Shown here one piece after another: positions 1-7,368 of a DNA stretch of 13,311 nucleotides. How positions within the stretch are numbered: position 1 is the stretch's first letter; each line of letters opens with the position of its first letter. The stretch covers positions 1 to 13,311 of the forward strand of contig CAJTWX010000047.1 of assembly GCA_910580155.1 (NCBI GenBank). The letters are read 5' to 3'. The stretch is from an uncultured Alphaproteobacteria bacterium. GTDB lineage: Bacteria > Pseudomonadota > Alphaproteobacteria > RF32 > CAG-239. The notes beneath the pieces are model-generated. The model was not told the DNA's origin. It saw only the letters and a program-made list of their open reading frames with translations, and did no database searches. The position numbers and the translations under genes were made by a program.

Positions 1-683
1 TGCGTCAAACGCATACCGTTGCCAAGGGGGATACACTCTATAATATTTCAAAAATATATAATGTTGATATCACCTCTTTAAGCCGGTTAAACGATTTGGC
101 TGCACCTTACACGCTGAATGTCGGTCAGGTTCTGGTTCTGCCCGAAACATTGGCCGAAACAACAAAAGTAGCACAGCGTGCTCCGACCCCAAAAAACAAC
201 ACTCCTAAAGTTAAGACTTCTGCTCCGGCAAAAACAACTGTTAAAACCTCAACAACATCAAAGAAAATTGCCAAATCGGCACCGCGTAAAAATGTTTCAA
301 CGTATCGCAAAACAAAATTTATGTGGCCGGTTAACGGTAAGGTTGTTTCAAATTTCGGCGTTGTCGGTAAAGGGCGCAAAAACGACGGTATCAACATTAA
401 AGCAGCCATTGGCACAAATGTTAAAGCAGCAGACAAAGGTGTGGTTGCCTATGCTGGAAATGAACTTAAAGGTTTTGGTAATTTGGTGTTGATTAAACAT
501 TCCGACGGTTATATCACCGCCTATGCGCATAATGAAAAGATATATGTCAAAAAGGGACAGAAAGTTCTTCGCGGTGAGAAAATTGCGACTGTCGGCAGCA
601 CCGGCAGTGTGAATACGCCTCAGCTTCATTTTGAGGTTCGTGCCGGTAAAAAAGCCGTAAATCCGCGCTCATATCTGCCCTGA
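1..683 (+). CDS. nlpD: NlpD-type LysM / degenerate M23 (LytM) cell-wall protein, 5' end missing
   Basis: The reading frame (codons from base 3) is open to the left edge, so the N-terminus, probably with a signal peptide, lies outside. Bases 12-152 encode a LysM peptidoglycan-binding domain (begins HTVAKGDTLYNIS, ends GQVLVLP). A Thr/Lys/Pro/Ala-rich linker follows, then a LytM/M23 domain from about base 318 to the stop, ending in VNPRSYLP. The fold is clear but active-site residues are lost: the HxxxD zinc motif reads NDGIN (bases 381-395) and the HxH motif reads QLH (bases 621-629). Only the YAH histidine (528-530) and the last HxH histidine remain. E. coli NlpD is similarly degenerate and activates the amidase AmiC in daughter-cell separation, so I infer an amidase activator, not an endopeptidase. 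It lies just upstream of yajC-secDF, a common alphaproteobacterial arrangement. The amidase partner is not in the window. Confidence 0.9.
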   Translation, partial: RQTHTVAKGDTLYNISKIYNVDITSLSRLNDLAAPYTLNVGQVLVLPETLAETTKVAQRAPTPKNNTPKVKTSAPAKTTVKTSTTSKKIAKSAPRKNVSTYRKTKFMWPVNGKVVSNFGVVGKGRKNDGINIKAAIGTNVKAADKGVVAYAGNELKGFGNLVLIKHSDGYITAYAHNEKIYVKKGQKVLRGEKIATVGSTGSVNTPQLHFEVRAGKKAVNPRSYLP

Positions 684-814
684 ACCAAAGTATAAAAGCA
701 GAAATATTCTCTAAGAGGTAATTTTTCGTGGTAAATCTATGAGTTTAGGGTTGTATCATCAAATTTTTTTGCTTAAAATCCTCACAGCATAAATCAATTT
801 TAATGGAGAAAAAA

Positions 815-1135
815 ATGTTTATAACAGAAGCTCTTGCAGCAACAGAAACAGCGCCGGTGGCAGAAGTCAGCCCGATGGCAGGTTTTTTTGTGCAGCTCGT
901 ACTTGTTTTTGCTATTTTCTACTTTTTGCTTATCCGTCCTCAACAAAAGAAGATGAAAGAGCACGAAAATATGTTAAACGCAATCAAGCCGAAAGACGAG
1001 ATTATCACCGGTGGCGGCGTATACGCCAAAGTGATTAAAGCTGATAATGATGTCTTAACGGTCGAAATTGCTAAAGATGTGGAGATTAAAATTTCCCGCT
1101 CAAGTGTCAGAGAAGTGGTTTCTGAAACTAAATAA
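815..1135 (+). CDS. yajC: YajC, Sec translocon accessory subunit
   Basis: YajC is a small single-span inner-membrane protein that associates with SecD-SecF and the SecYEG channel. From this start the protein has 106 residues, normal for the family. After a short Ala/Glu-rich N-terminus it has one membrane helix (around residues 20-40) running straight into the family hallmark YFLLIRPQQKK, then a basic, charged cytoplasmic domain with the conserved DEIITGGGVYAKV segment. An in-frame ATG at 803 also exists, but its own GGAG (805-808) sits six bases before the ATG at 815, so 815 is the better start. secD follows after 31 bases, consistent with a yajC-secD-secF transcription unit. The 119-bp gap before it shows no strong terminator or promoter, so co-transcription with the nlpD-like gene is possible. 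Confidence 0.95.
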   Translation: MFITEALAATETAPVAEVSPMAGFFVQLVLVFAIFYFLLIRPQQKKMKEHENMLNAIKPKDEIITGGGVYAKVIKADNDVLTVEIAKDVEIKISRSSVREVVSETK

Positions 1136-1166
1136 ACGAAGTTAAATAATTAAAGAGAGTAATTAA

Positions 1167-2711
1167 ATGTATAAATTATCACTACAAAGAGTAATTATGA
1201 TTTTGGCAGTATGCGCGCTCGGTATTTTCTTTACCGTGCCGAACTTTGTCAAAGATGCAAAAAACACGTTGCCTTCTTGGTGGCAGCCGGTAAACCTCGG
1301 TCTTGACCTGCAAGGCGGTTCCAGCCTGTTACTGGAAGTTGATTTAAATGCGGCAATGAAAGACAGAATGCAGACATTGGAAGATTCTGCTCGTTCTGCC
1401 TTAAAAGAAGCTAAAGTCCGCTATCAGGGCATCAGCTCTAATGCAGATGGGCTGAAAGTGAAAATTGAAAGCGCTTCCGCCCGCGGCAAAGCCATTATCC
1501 CATTAAGAAAAATGGATGATGGTTTAAACGTAACCGAGCAAGATGGTTCTTTGCTTGTAAAATATGACGAGCAGGCTTTAGCAGAGTTTAACCGTAAGCT
1601 TGTAGACCAGTCAATTGAAATTGTGCGCAAGCGTATTGACGAATACGGTACCAACGAGCCGATTATTCAAAGTCAGGGCTCAGGGCGTATTCTCGTTCAG
1701 CTCCCCGGTGTGCAAAATCCGGAAGAGGTAAAAGTCCTTCTCGGTAAAACAGCAAAGATGACTTTTCACTTGGTTGATAGTTCCACAACGGCAACAGAGG
1801 CTAAACGCGGAAAACTCAAAAGCTCTTCACGTGTTATCCGTGGTTCGGATGGGGTACAATATGTTATCGTCAGAAAGCCGGCAGTCGGTGGTGAAACCTT
1901 AACTGATGCCGGTGTATCTTTCCAAGACGGCGGAGCTGCAGTCAGCTTTAAATTTAATAATCTGGGGGCTAAAAAATTTGGTGAAGTAACCAAAAATAAT
2001 GTTGGCGAACAATTAGCTATTGTTTTAGATGATGAAGTTATTTCAGCTCCGACTATCCAGTCCGCAATTACTGGCGGTTCCGGCGTTATTACCGGTAACT
2101 ACACCTCCGAAAGTGCGCAGGAATTAGCCTTGTTACTCCGTTCCGGTGCGTTGCCTGCTCCGTTGAATATTCTTGAAGAAAGAACAGTAGGCGCAGGGCT
2201 GGGGGCGGATTCGATTAAATCCGGCGTATTTGCCTCCATCATCGGTTTTATCGGTGTTGTTGTTTTCTTGCTTCTGGCGTATGGCTTGTTTGGTTTGTTT
2301 ACAACAATAACCGTGTTTATAAACCTGTTTCTGATGTTAGGTGCTTTAAGTTTGTTGGGTGCAACCTTAACTCTTCCAGGTATCGCTGGTATTATCTTGA
2401 CAATCGGTATGGCAGTTGATGCTAATGTGCTGATTTTTGAGCGTATGCGTGAAGAAGTTAAAAATGGCCGCTCTATCAAAGATACAATTGAAACAGGCTT
2501 CTCCTTTGCGTGGGGTACGATTATTGACTCTAACTTAACAACCTTGATTGCAGCAGCCGTACTGTTCTACTTCGGTAGTGGCCCTGTTCGCGGTTTTGCC
2601 GTAACATTGGCTGTCGGTATTATGACCTCGCTGTTTACATCAGTAACGGTAACGCGCCTGATTATCACGGCTTGGTATAATCACTATAAACCTAAAGCGC
2701 TTCCGCTCTAA
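1167..2711 (+). CDS. secD: SecD, protein translocase subunit
   Basis: SecD is an RND-superfamily membrane protein that works with SecF, using the proton gradient to complete Sec-dependent export on the periplasmic side. The 514-residue protein has an N-terminal membrane helix (about 7-26), the LGLDLQGG motif (44-51) opening the periplasmic P1 region, and a C-terminal block of membrane helices from about residue 350. That block contains GMAVDANVLIFERMREE (414-430), the conserved helix with the proton-pathway aspartate. The length is shorter than the roughly 615 residues of E. coli and fits alphaproteobacterial forms. The start has AAAGAGAG at 1152-1159. A near-copy of this initiation region precedes an in-frame Met at codon 11 (AAAGAG at 1186-1191, ATG at 1197), but the hydrophobic N-terminus favours the first ATG. 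secF begins 20 bases after the stop. Confidence 0.97.
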   Translation: MYKLSLQRVIMILAVCALGIFFTVPNFVKDAKNTLPSWWQPVNLGLDLQGGSSLLLEVDLNAAMKDRMQTLEDSARSALKEAKVRYQGISSNADGLKVKIESASARGKAIIPLRKMDDGLNVTEQDGSLLVKYDEQALAEFNRKLVDQSIEIVRKRIDEYGTNEPIIQSQGSGRILVQLPGVQNPEEVKVLLGKTAKMTFHLVDSSTTATEAKRGKLKSSSRVIRGSDGVQYVIVRKPAVGGETLTDAGVSFQDGGAAVSFKFNNLGAKKFGEVTKNNVGEQLAIVLDDEVISAPTIQSAITGGSGVITGNYTSESAQELALLLRSGALPAPLNILEERTVGAGLGADSIKSGVFASIIGFIGVVVFLLLAYGLFGLFTTITVFINLFLMLGALSLLGATLTLPGIAGIILTIGMAVDANVLIFERMREEVKNGRSIKDTIETGFSFAWGTIIDSNLTTLIAAAVLFYFGSGPVRGFAVTLAVGIMTSLFTSVTVTRLIITAWYNHYKPKALPL

Positions 2712-2731
2712 TTTGAATAAGGATAAATAAA

Positions 2732-3667
2732 ATGACAATGTTAAAATGGATAACCAAAGACACCAATATTGATTTTATGAAAGCGCGCGGGTTTACCTAT
2801 GCCCTGTCAGCAATTTTAGTTGTTTTGTCTTTTTTGAGTATGTATTTCAAAGGTTTTAACTTTGGTATAGACTTTTCTGGCGGCGTGCTGATGGAAATCA
2901 AGTCCGAACAGCCGATAAATGTTGAGGAAATTCGCTCCAAATTAAGTGTTTTGAATTTGGATGAATTAAACTTGCAGACAATAGGTGAAAAAGGCGATGA
3001 GCTGATGATTCGAGCTCAGGCTGAAAATGCGGATGAAGCTGCGCAAAGAAAAGCTGTTGTTGATATCAAAAATATTTTAGGCAACAGCTATGAATATCGC
3101 CGTGTTGAAAACGTTGGTCCGCAAGTTGGTGACGAATTAAAAACGGCAGGTATTGTTGCGTCTGTATTAGCTATGATTGCAATTGCAATTTATATCTGGA
3201 TGCGTTTTGAATGGCAGTTTGCCCTTGGCGCATTAGTAGGTTTGTTCCACGATATCATCATCACGGTAGGCTTATTATCATATTTCCGGTTTGATTTCAG
3301 CTTGACCACTGTTGCAGCCATCTTAACTCTTGTCGGTTATTCGATTAACGATACGGTTGTAACCTATGACCGTATTCGTGAAAACTTGAAGAAATATAAG
3401 AAAATGCCACAATTGGAATTGTTGAATAAAAGTATCAATGATATTTTCTCTCGTACAATTTTAACCGGTGTGACAACATTAATTGCTGTTTTGCCATTAT
3501 ACATCTGGGGCGGTGAGGCGTTGGAAAGCTTTGCTTTCACGATTTTTGCCGGGTTGCTCATCGGAACTTATTCTTCCATTTATATCTGTACGGCCTTTTT
3601 GAATTTGTTTGATTTAAGAGCTGTAAATGAAAAAGATGAAGATAATTTCTTTGGTACAATCGGTTAA
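2732..3667 (+). CDS. secF: SecF, protein translocase subunit
   Basis: SecF pairs with SecD to form the proton-driven motor assisting preprotein translocation. The 311-residue protein has one N-terminal membrane helix (about 21-39), the signature FGIDFSGG (44-51), a short periplasmic domain to about residue 127, then VGPQVGDEL (128-136) leading into five membrane helices. Conserved HD (173-174) and VGYSINDTVVTYDRIREN (201-218) are present, as is RTILTGVTTL (241-250). The length is typical. AAGGA at 2719-2723 lies eight bases before the ATG, supporting this start. The gene is last in the yajC-secD-secF cluster and is followed within about 20 bases by a strong hairpin terminator. All motifs seen are intact. 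Confidence 0.97.
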   Translation: MTMLKWITKDTNIDFMKARGFTYALSAILVVLSFLSMYFKGFNFGIDFSGGVLMEIKSEQPINVEEIRSKLSVLNLDELNLQTIGEKGDELMIRAQAENADEAAQRKAVVDIKNILGNSYEYRRVENVGPQVGDELKTAGIVASVLAMIAIAIYIWMRFEWQFALGALVGLFHDIIITVGLLSYFRFDFSLTTVAAILTLVGYSINDTVVTYDRIRENLKKYKKMPQLELLNKSINDIFSRTILTGVTTLIAVLPLYIWGGEALESFAFTIFAGLLIGTYSSIYICTAFLNLFDLRAVNEKDEDNFFGTIG

Positions 3668-3688
3668 AACAAGAAGCCGGACTTAAAT

Positions 3689-3714
3689 AAAAGCCGCTCG
3701 TTTGAGCGGCTTTT
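3689..3714. terminator. Bidirectional rho-independent terminator between secF and a convergent small gene
   Basis: A perfect 11-bp stem, AAAAGCCGCTC (3689-3699) with GAGCGGCTTTT (3704-3714), closes a GTTT loop. The plus strand ends in TTTTAT, and on the minus strand the stem is followed by a T-rich tract (TTTTATTTAAG). It ends the sec operon and, from the other side, the minus-strand gene whose stop codon is only four bases away. Confidence 0.92.
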
Positions 3715-3717
3715 ATG

Positions 3718-3966
3718 TTAGTTATATAAATGTGATTGGGAATGTTTAGTTTGTACATTGGGAGGGGTAAAGTGATGCAGTTCAGGAGCTTCCTCTGCCC
3801 GCTTGAAAACTTCTTCGGCAAAAGCCATCTTTGCAACGTGCGTAATAAAAAGAGGGCGTTCCAGCTTTAGCTTTCCAAGTGTTTCTTCAAGTGCTTCAAA
3901 ACTGTCATAAATTGTTCCGACAAAAATCATATTGTCTTTTAATTTATCCTGTTTCGCTTTATCCAT
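3718..3966 (-). CDS. Small unrecognised protein, 82 aa
   Basis: I do not recognise this protein. It is probably a real gene: on the minus strand GAGGT (plus bases 3973-3977) lies six bases before the ATG, a perfect TATAAT-like box lies just upstream (3984-3989), and the stop codon abuts the bidirectional terminator at 3689-3714. No good -35 matches that box, and the implied leader would be very short, so the promoter is uncertain. The product has no membrane segment, signal peptide or cysteine. It starts lysine/aspartate-rich (MDKAKQDKLKD), has a mixed hydrophobic and charged middle (about 14-60) that could form two or three helices, and ends in a polar tail with four of its five histidines (HH at 64-65, then 75 and 79). 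It is likely a soluble cytoplasmic protein. It shares orientation with the small gene at 4085-4279 but shows no clear similarity to it. Confidence 0.7.
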   Translation of the reverse strand: MDKAKQDKLKDNMIFVGTIYDSFEALEETLGKLKLERPLFITHVAKMAFAEEVFKRAEEAPELHHFTPPNVQTKHSQSHLYN

Positions 3967-4047
3967 TGTTATACCTCACATAAATTATAAAATCGAACAC
4001 TATGCAAAGTATGAATAAAAAATTTCTTTTAAAGCTCCTAATAATGC

Positions 4048-4062
4048 TATATTGACAATATA
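4048..4062. repeat. Perfect 15-bp palindrome upstream of the 82-aa gene
   Basis: TATATTG, a central A, then CAATATA form a perfect dyad. It lies between the two small minus-strand genes, about 80 bases upstream of the start of the 82-residue gene. It could be an operator, but it is AT-only apart from a few bases, and such palindromes can arise by chance in this composition. It contains a TTGACA on the plus strand with no convincing -10 after it. Confidence 0.5.
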
Positions 4063-4084
4063 ATTTTGCTGTATTTTGACGAGT

Positions 4085-4279
4085 CTAAATCAAAAAATTC
4101 TGCCGGATTTGGTCGTTATGATTATGCTTAATGTTTTTAGGACCGGAAACAAAATGTTTTTTGTGCCAGTGTTCCGCAACCATTCCGACAATTTCGTTGT
4201 CCATATCGTTGTTTTCGATACAGTTAAGTTGATTTTGAAGGTTATAAACAATATAGTTTGCAATATTGACTTTACTCAT
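4085..4279 (-). CDS. Small Asn/His-rich unrecognised protein, 64 aa
   Basis: I do not recognise this protein. The best evidence for a real gene is a strong Shine-Dalgarno sequence: on the minus strand AGAGGAG ends seven bases before the ATG (SD around plus bases 4287-4293). Twelve of 64 residues are asparagine. Two histidine groups stand out: H37, H39 and H42 in EHWHKKHF, and H52 and H54 in KHNHND. There is one cysteine (C20), and no membrane segment or signal peptide. The paired HxH motifs could bind a metal, but this is only a pattern. The gene lies downstream of gatB on the same strand, separated by 165 bases that hold a hairpin, so it may have its own promoter. A plus-strand open frame over the same bases lacks a ribosome site. 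A chance frame in AT-rich DNA cannot be excluded. Confidence 0.55.
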   Translation of the reverse strand: MSKVNIANYIVYNLQNQLNCIENNDMDNEIVGMVAEHWHKKHFVSGPKNIKHNHNDQIRQNFLI

Positions 4280-4363
4280 AACAAAACTCCTCTTTACATT
4301 GCAATCACAATATAAAGTGTTGTTTTTACAAAATAAAGATGTATAAAACTAATGTCTATGTTT

Positions 4364-4398
4364 ATAAGGGTGTTTTTAGCCTTTACACCCTTATTTTT
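4364..4398 (+). terminator. Terminator-like hairpin with its T-tract on the plus strand
   Basis: ATAAGGGTGT (4364-4373) pairs perfectly with ACACCCTTAT (4385-4394) across an 11-base loop, and a T run continues to 4398 on the plus strand. Read on the minus strand the stem is followed by AAACATAG, a poor terminator tail, although gatB on the minus strand is the gene that would need one. It may still act as a weak gatB terminator or as a stabilising 3' hairpin. Confidence 0.6.
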
Positions 4399-4444
4399 AT
4401 ACCTAAAGTTCTATAAACACTTAATATTTTCTAAAATATATAAG

Positions 4445-5902
4445 CTATCCGAGTTTCTCTTGCAACAGTTTATTCACCATCGCCGGATTTGCCTTGCCCT
4501 GTGATTGTTTCATCACCTGCCCGACAAACCATCCCATCAGATTAACTTTGCCTGCCTTGTAGCTAGCTACATTGTCCGGATTCGCAGCAATAACCGTATC
4601 AATTATTGCTTCAATTGCCGAAGTGTCCGTCACTTGTTTTAAGCCTTTTTTCTCAACAATCTCTTCGGGATTTTCACCAGTTTCAGCCATAATCTCAAAA
4701 ACATCTTTCGCAATCTTGCCCGAAATAACATCTTTGCTAATTAAATCAACAAGTTTGCCCAAATTTTCAGCACTGACAGGAGAATCTTTAATTTCTAGAT
4801 TCTTTTTGTTTAGCATCGCAAAAAAATCGCCCATCAACCAGTTTGCCACCTTTTTGGCATCACGTCCGGCTGCAGCTTTTTCAAAAAACAGCGCAACCTC
4901 TTTGTTTTCGCAAATAACCATTGCATCGTATGCTGTCAGTCCTAGCTCATTAACAAAACGTGCTTTTTTCGCATCTGGAAGCTCAATCAACTCATTTTTA
5001 ATTTTAGCAATAAAATCATCGCTTAAAATCAGTGGTGGTAAATCCGGTTCCGGAAAATAGCGATAATCGTGCGCAAATTCTTTTTTGCGCATAACTTTGG
5101 TTGAGAGTGTAACAGGGTCAAACTGTCGGGTTTCTTGGCAAATCTCGCCGCCGTTTTCATAAACTTCCACGTGGCGTTTAGCTTCAGATTCGATCGCCTG
5201 CATCACAAACTTAACGCTGTTAACATTTTTCATCTCGCAGCGGGTTCTAAACTCATCTGAACCGAGCGGACGCACAGAAACATTAACATCGCACCGCATA
5301 GAACCTTCATCCATATTCCCGTCACACGTTCCGAGGTAGCGGAGAATCGAGCGGAGTTTGCGTAAAAACGCTCCAGCTTCTTCCGGTGCTCTGAAATCCG
5401 GCTTTGTTACAATCTCCATCAGCCCCACACCTGCACGGTTAAGGTCAATAAAACTCTTTTTCGGGTCAATATCGTGAATAGACTTGCCTGCATCTTGTTC
5501 AATATGCATTCTTTCAATGCGGATAGTTTTGGTTGTGCCGTCAGCCAAATCAATATCAATCGCTCCCTCGCCAACAATCGGGTGTACAAACTGCGTAATC
5601 TGATATCCCTGCGGCAGGTCGGCGTAAAAATAGTTTTTACGCGAAAATTCCGAATATTTATTGATAACTGCATTAAGCCCCAAACCGGTTTTAACAGCTT
5701 GGTGAACACATTCCATATTTAGCGTTGGTAGCATCCCCGGCATACCGGCATCCACAAACGACACGTTTTCATTTACATCGTCGCCGAATTCCGTAGATGC
5801 GCCGCTAAAAATTTTTGATTTGGAAATAATCTGACAGTGAATTTCCAATCCGCAGATAACTTCCCATTTCCCTTTTTCTGTTTCGATAATATACTCTGCC
5901 AT
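4445..5902 (-). CDS. gatB: GatB, Asp/Glu-tRNA(Asn/Gln) amidotransferase subunit B
   Basis: GatB binds the mischarged Glu-tRNA(Gln) or Asp-tRNA(Asn), activates the carboxyl group with ATP and completes transamidation with ammonia from GatA. The 485-residue protein shows GLEIHCQI (18-25), the signature SRKNYFYADLPQGYQ (87-101), GLMEIVTKPD (160-169), GNMDEGSMRCDVNVS (195-209) and HDYRYFPEPDLPP (278-290). A C-terminal tRNA-binding tail of the YqeY type follows, from about residue 325. The length is normal. It is third in gatC-gatA-gatB, five bases after the gatA stop. Its likely ribosome site (AGGA, inside the last gatA codons) lies nine bases before the ATG, so translation is probably coupled to gatA. 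A run of eight A's sits at the junction. Presence of GatCAB implies that GlnRS and/or AsnRS is replaced by the indirect route, but the sequence cannot say which. Confidence 0.98.
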   Translation of the reverse strand: MAEYIIETEKGKWEVICGLEIHCQIISKSKIFSGASTEFGDDVNENVSFVDAGMPGMLPTLNMECVHQAVKTGLGLNAVINKYSEFSRKNYFYADLPQGYQITQFVHPIVGEGAIDIDLADGTTKTIRIERMHIEQDAGKSIHDIDPKKSFIDLNRAGVGLMEIVTKPDFRAPEEAGAFLRKLRSILRYLGTCDGNMDEGSMRCDVNVSVRPLGSDEFRTRCEMKNVNSVKFVMQAIESEAKRHVEVYENGGEICQETRQFDPVTLSTKVMRKKEFAHDYRYFPEPDLPPLILSDDFIAKIKNELIELPDAKKARFVNELGLTAYDAMVICENKEVALFFEKAAAGRDAKKVANWLMGDFFAMLNKKNLEIKDSPVSAENLGKLVDLISKDVISGKIAKDVFEIMAETGENPEEIVEKKGLKQVTDTSAIEAIIDTVIAANPDNVASYKAGKVNLMGWFVGQVMKQSQGKANPAMVNKLLQEKLG

Positions 5903-5907
5903 TTTTT

Positions 5908-7362
5908 TTACATCCTAACAAAATTTGCGCCGCGTTCAAGCTGATATGCTGTTTTAAAGATTGTCGCCTCGTCAAAAGCTTTGCCTATCAGCTGCATTCC
6001 AAATGGCAGTCCGTTAGCCGATAAGCCGATAGGCAGACTTAAAGCCGGCAACCCCGCAAGATTAACCGATACCGTAAACACATCGTTCAAATACATATTG
6101 ATAGGATTCTCTAACATATTCTTATCACCGATTGCAAATGGTTCAATCGGGCTTGTCGGTGTCAAAATTACATCACATTTCTTAAATGCTTCGTCAAAGT
6201 CATTTTTAATCAAACGACGAACTTTTTGCGCTTTCAGGTAATATGCATCATAATATCCGGCAGAAAGAACGTATGTGCCGATAAGAATGCGCCGTTTAAC
6301 CTCATTACCGAAACCGGCAGTTCTGGTGTTGATATACAGCTCATCCAAACCGTTGGCTTCCACACGGTTGCCATAGCGCACGCCATCATATCTTGCAAGG
6401 TTGGAAGACGCTTCTGCCGGCGCAATCACATAATACGCCGGCAAAGCATATTTAGTATGCGGCAGGCCGATATGAACAATCTCCGCACCTTGTGCTTTTA
6501 AAATCTCTGCTGCTTTATCCCAATAGGCGCTAACTTCGGGGTTTAATCCGTCAGGGCGGTATTCTTCGGGAAGCCCCACCTTAAGCCCTTTAATATCTTG
6601 TCCGATAAATGAAGTGAAATCAGGAACGGCAATTCTGGAGGATGTTGAATCTTTTGCATCATATCCGGCCATACTGTTGAGCATCAGTGCACAGTCCGTT
6701 ACGTCTTTACAAATTGGTCCCGCTTGGTCTAAAGAAGACGCAAATGCAACAATTCCATTACGCGAGCAGCGCCCGTATGTTGGTTTAATCCCTGTTACGC
6801 CGCAAAAAGCAGAAGGCTGGCGAATAGAACCGCCTGTGTCTGTTCCTGTTGCCGCTGCGCACATTTTCGCAGCCACAGCTGCCGCTGAGCCGCCAGATGA
6901 ACCACCCGCAACAAGCTTTCTTTCCTTGCTCCACGGATTAACTACCGGTCCGAAACAGCTGGTTTCGTTGCTTCCACCCATTGCAAACTCGTCAAGGTTA
7001 AGTTTGCCTAAAAACAATGCGCCGTCGTCAAGCAGATTTTGCGTTACAGTCGATTCATATGGCGGAATAAAATTATCTATAATATGCGAGCAGGCTGTCG
7101 TGCGTACGTTTTTGGTGCAAAATAAATCTTTAATCCCGAGTGCAATCCCCTCAAGTGGGCGGTTTGTCCCGTTGGTATATCTTTTTTCGGCTTCTTTTGC
7201 GCCTTCAAGAGCTTGTTCTGCTGTTTGTGTCACGTATGCATTGTATTTGCCATTCTCGCTCATTTTATCAATATAAGCTTGTGTCAGCTCTACCGGCGAA
7301 ATATCTTTTGTTTTTAATTTTGCAAGCGATTCGCTGATAGTCAAATCTGTTAAATTCGTCAT
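5908..7362 (-). CDS. gatA: GatA, glutaminase (amidase) subunit of the GatCAB amidotransferase
   Basis: GatA hydrolyses glutamine and passes ammonia to GatB. The 484-residue protein belongs to the amidase-signature family. The Ser-cisSer-Lys triad is intact: K78 in GIALGIKD, S155 in the glycine/serine-rich VAGGSSGGSA, and nucleophile S179 in TGTDTGGSIRQPS. The family block GVTGIKPTYGRCSRNG follows directly. The length matches the family. On the minus strand AAGG ends four bases before the ATG and GTGGAG lies slightly further off, which supports the start. The gene starts six bases after the gatC stop and is followed by gatB, the usual order. The product is a soluble cytoplasmic enzyme in a complex with GatB and GatC. 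No missing residues were noticed. Confidence 0.98.
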   Translation of the reverse strand: MTNLTDLTISESLAKLKTKDISPVELTQAYIDKMSENGKYNAYVTQTAEQALEGAKEAEKRYTNGTNRPLEGIALGIKDLFCTKNVRTTACSHIIDNFIPPYESTVTQNLLDDGALFLGKLNLDEFAMGGSNETSCFGPVVNPWSKERKLVAGGSSGGSAAAVAAKMCAAATGTDTGGSIRQPSAFCGVTGIKPTYGRCSRNGIVAFASSLDQAGPICKDVTDCALMLNSMAGYDAKDSTSSRIAVPDFTSFIGQDIKGLKVGLPEEYRPDGLNPEVSAYWDKAAEILKAQGAEIVHIGLPHTKYALPAYYVIAPAEASSNLARYDGVRYGNRVEANGLDELYINTRTAGFGNEVKRRILIGTYVLSAGYYDAYYLKAQKVRRLIKNDFDEAFKKCDVILTPTSPIEPFAIGDKNMLENPINMYLNDVFTVSVNLAGLPALSLPIGLSANGLPFGMQLIGKAFDEATIFKTAYQLERGANFVRM

Positions 7363-7368
7363 AATACC

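Noticed and set aside
96..683. A TTG-initiated start at 96 for the cell-wall gene
   Set aside because: The frame is open to the left edge and encodes a LysM domain across this point, so 96 is an internal Leu codon.
769..797. A promoter-like TTGCTT before yajC
   Set aside because: No -10 box lies at an acceptable distance. The best matches are poor.
3558..3836. A minus-strand 92-codon frame spanning the secF 3' end
   Set aside because: It overlaps secF, crosses the terminator and has no ribosome site.
4076..4315. A plus-strand 79-codon open frame opposite the 64-aa gene
   Set aside because: It starts at a TTG without a ribosome site. The minus-strand frame has a strong Shine-Dalgarno sequence.
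4048..4320. Repeated CAATATA words in the secF-gatB gap as a direct-repeat array
   Set aside because: Spacing is irregular and the word recurs elsewhere (near 10788). It is expected in AT-rich DNA, and no CRISPR-like structure exists.
4424..4439. An ATATTTT/AAAATAT hairpin next to the gatB stop
   Set aside because: It is an A/T-only 7-bp stem with a two-base loop, too weak to call.
4572..5060. A 162-codon plus-strand frame antisense to gatB
   Set aside because: It is a low-complexity Ser/Ala-rich shadow of the gatB coding sequence.
6614..7276. A 220-codon plus-strand frame antisense to gatA
   Set aside because: It is a shadow of the intact gatA gene with no ribosome site and no recognisable domain.
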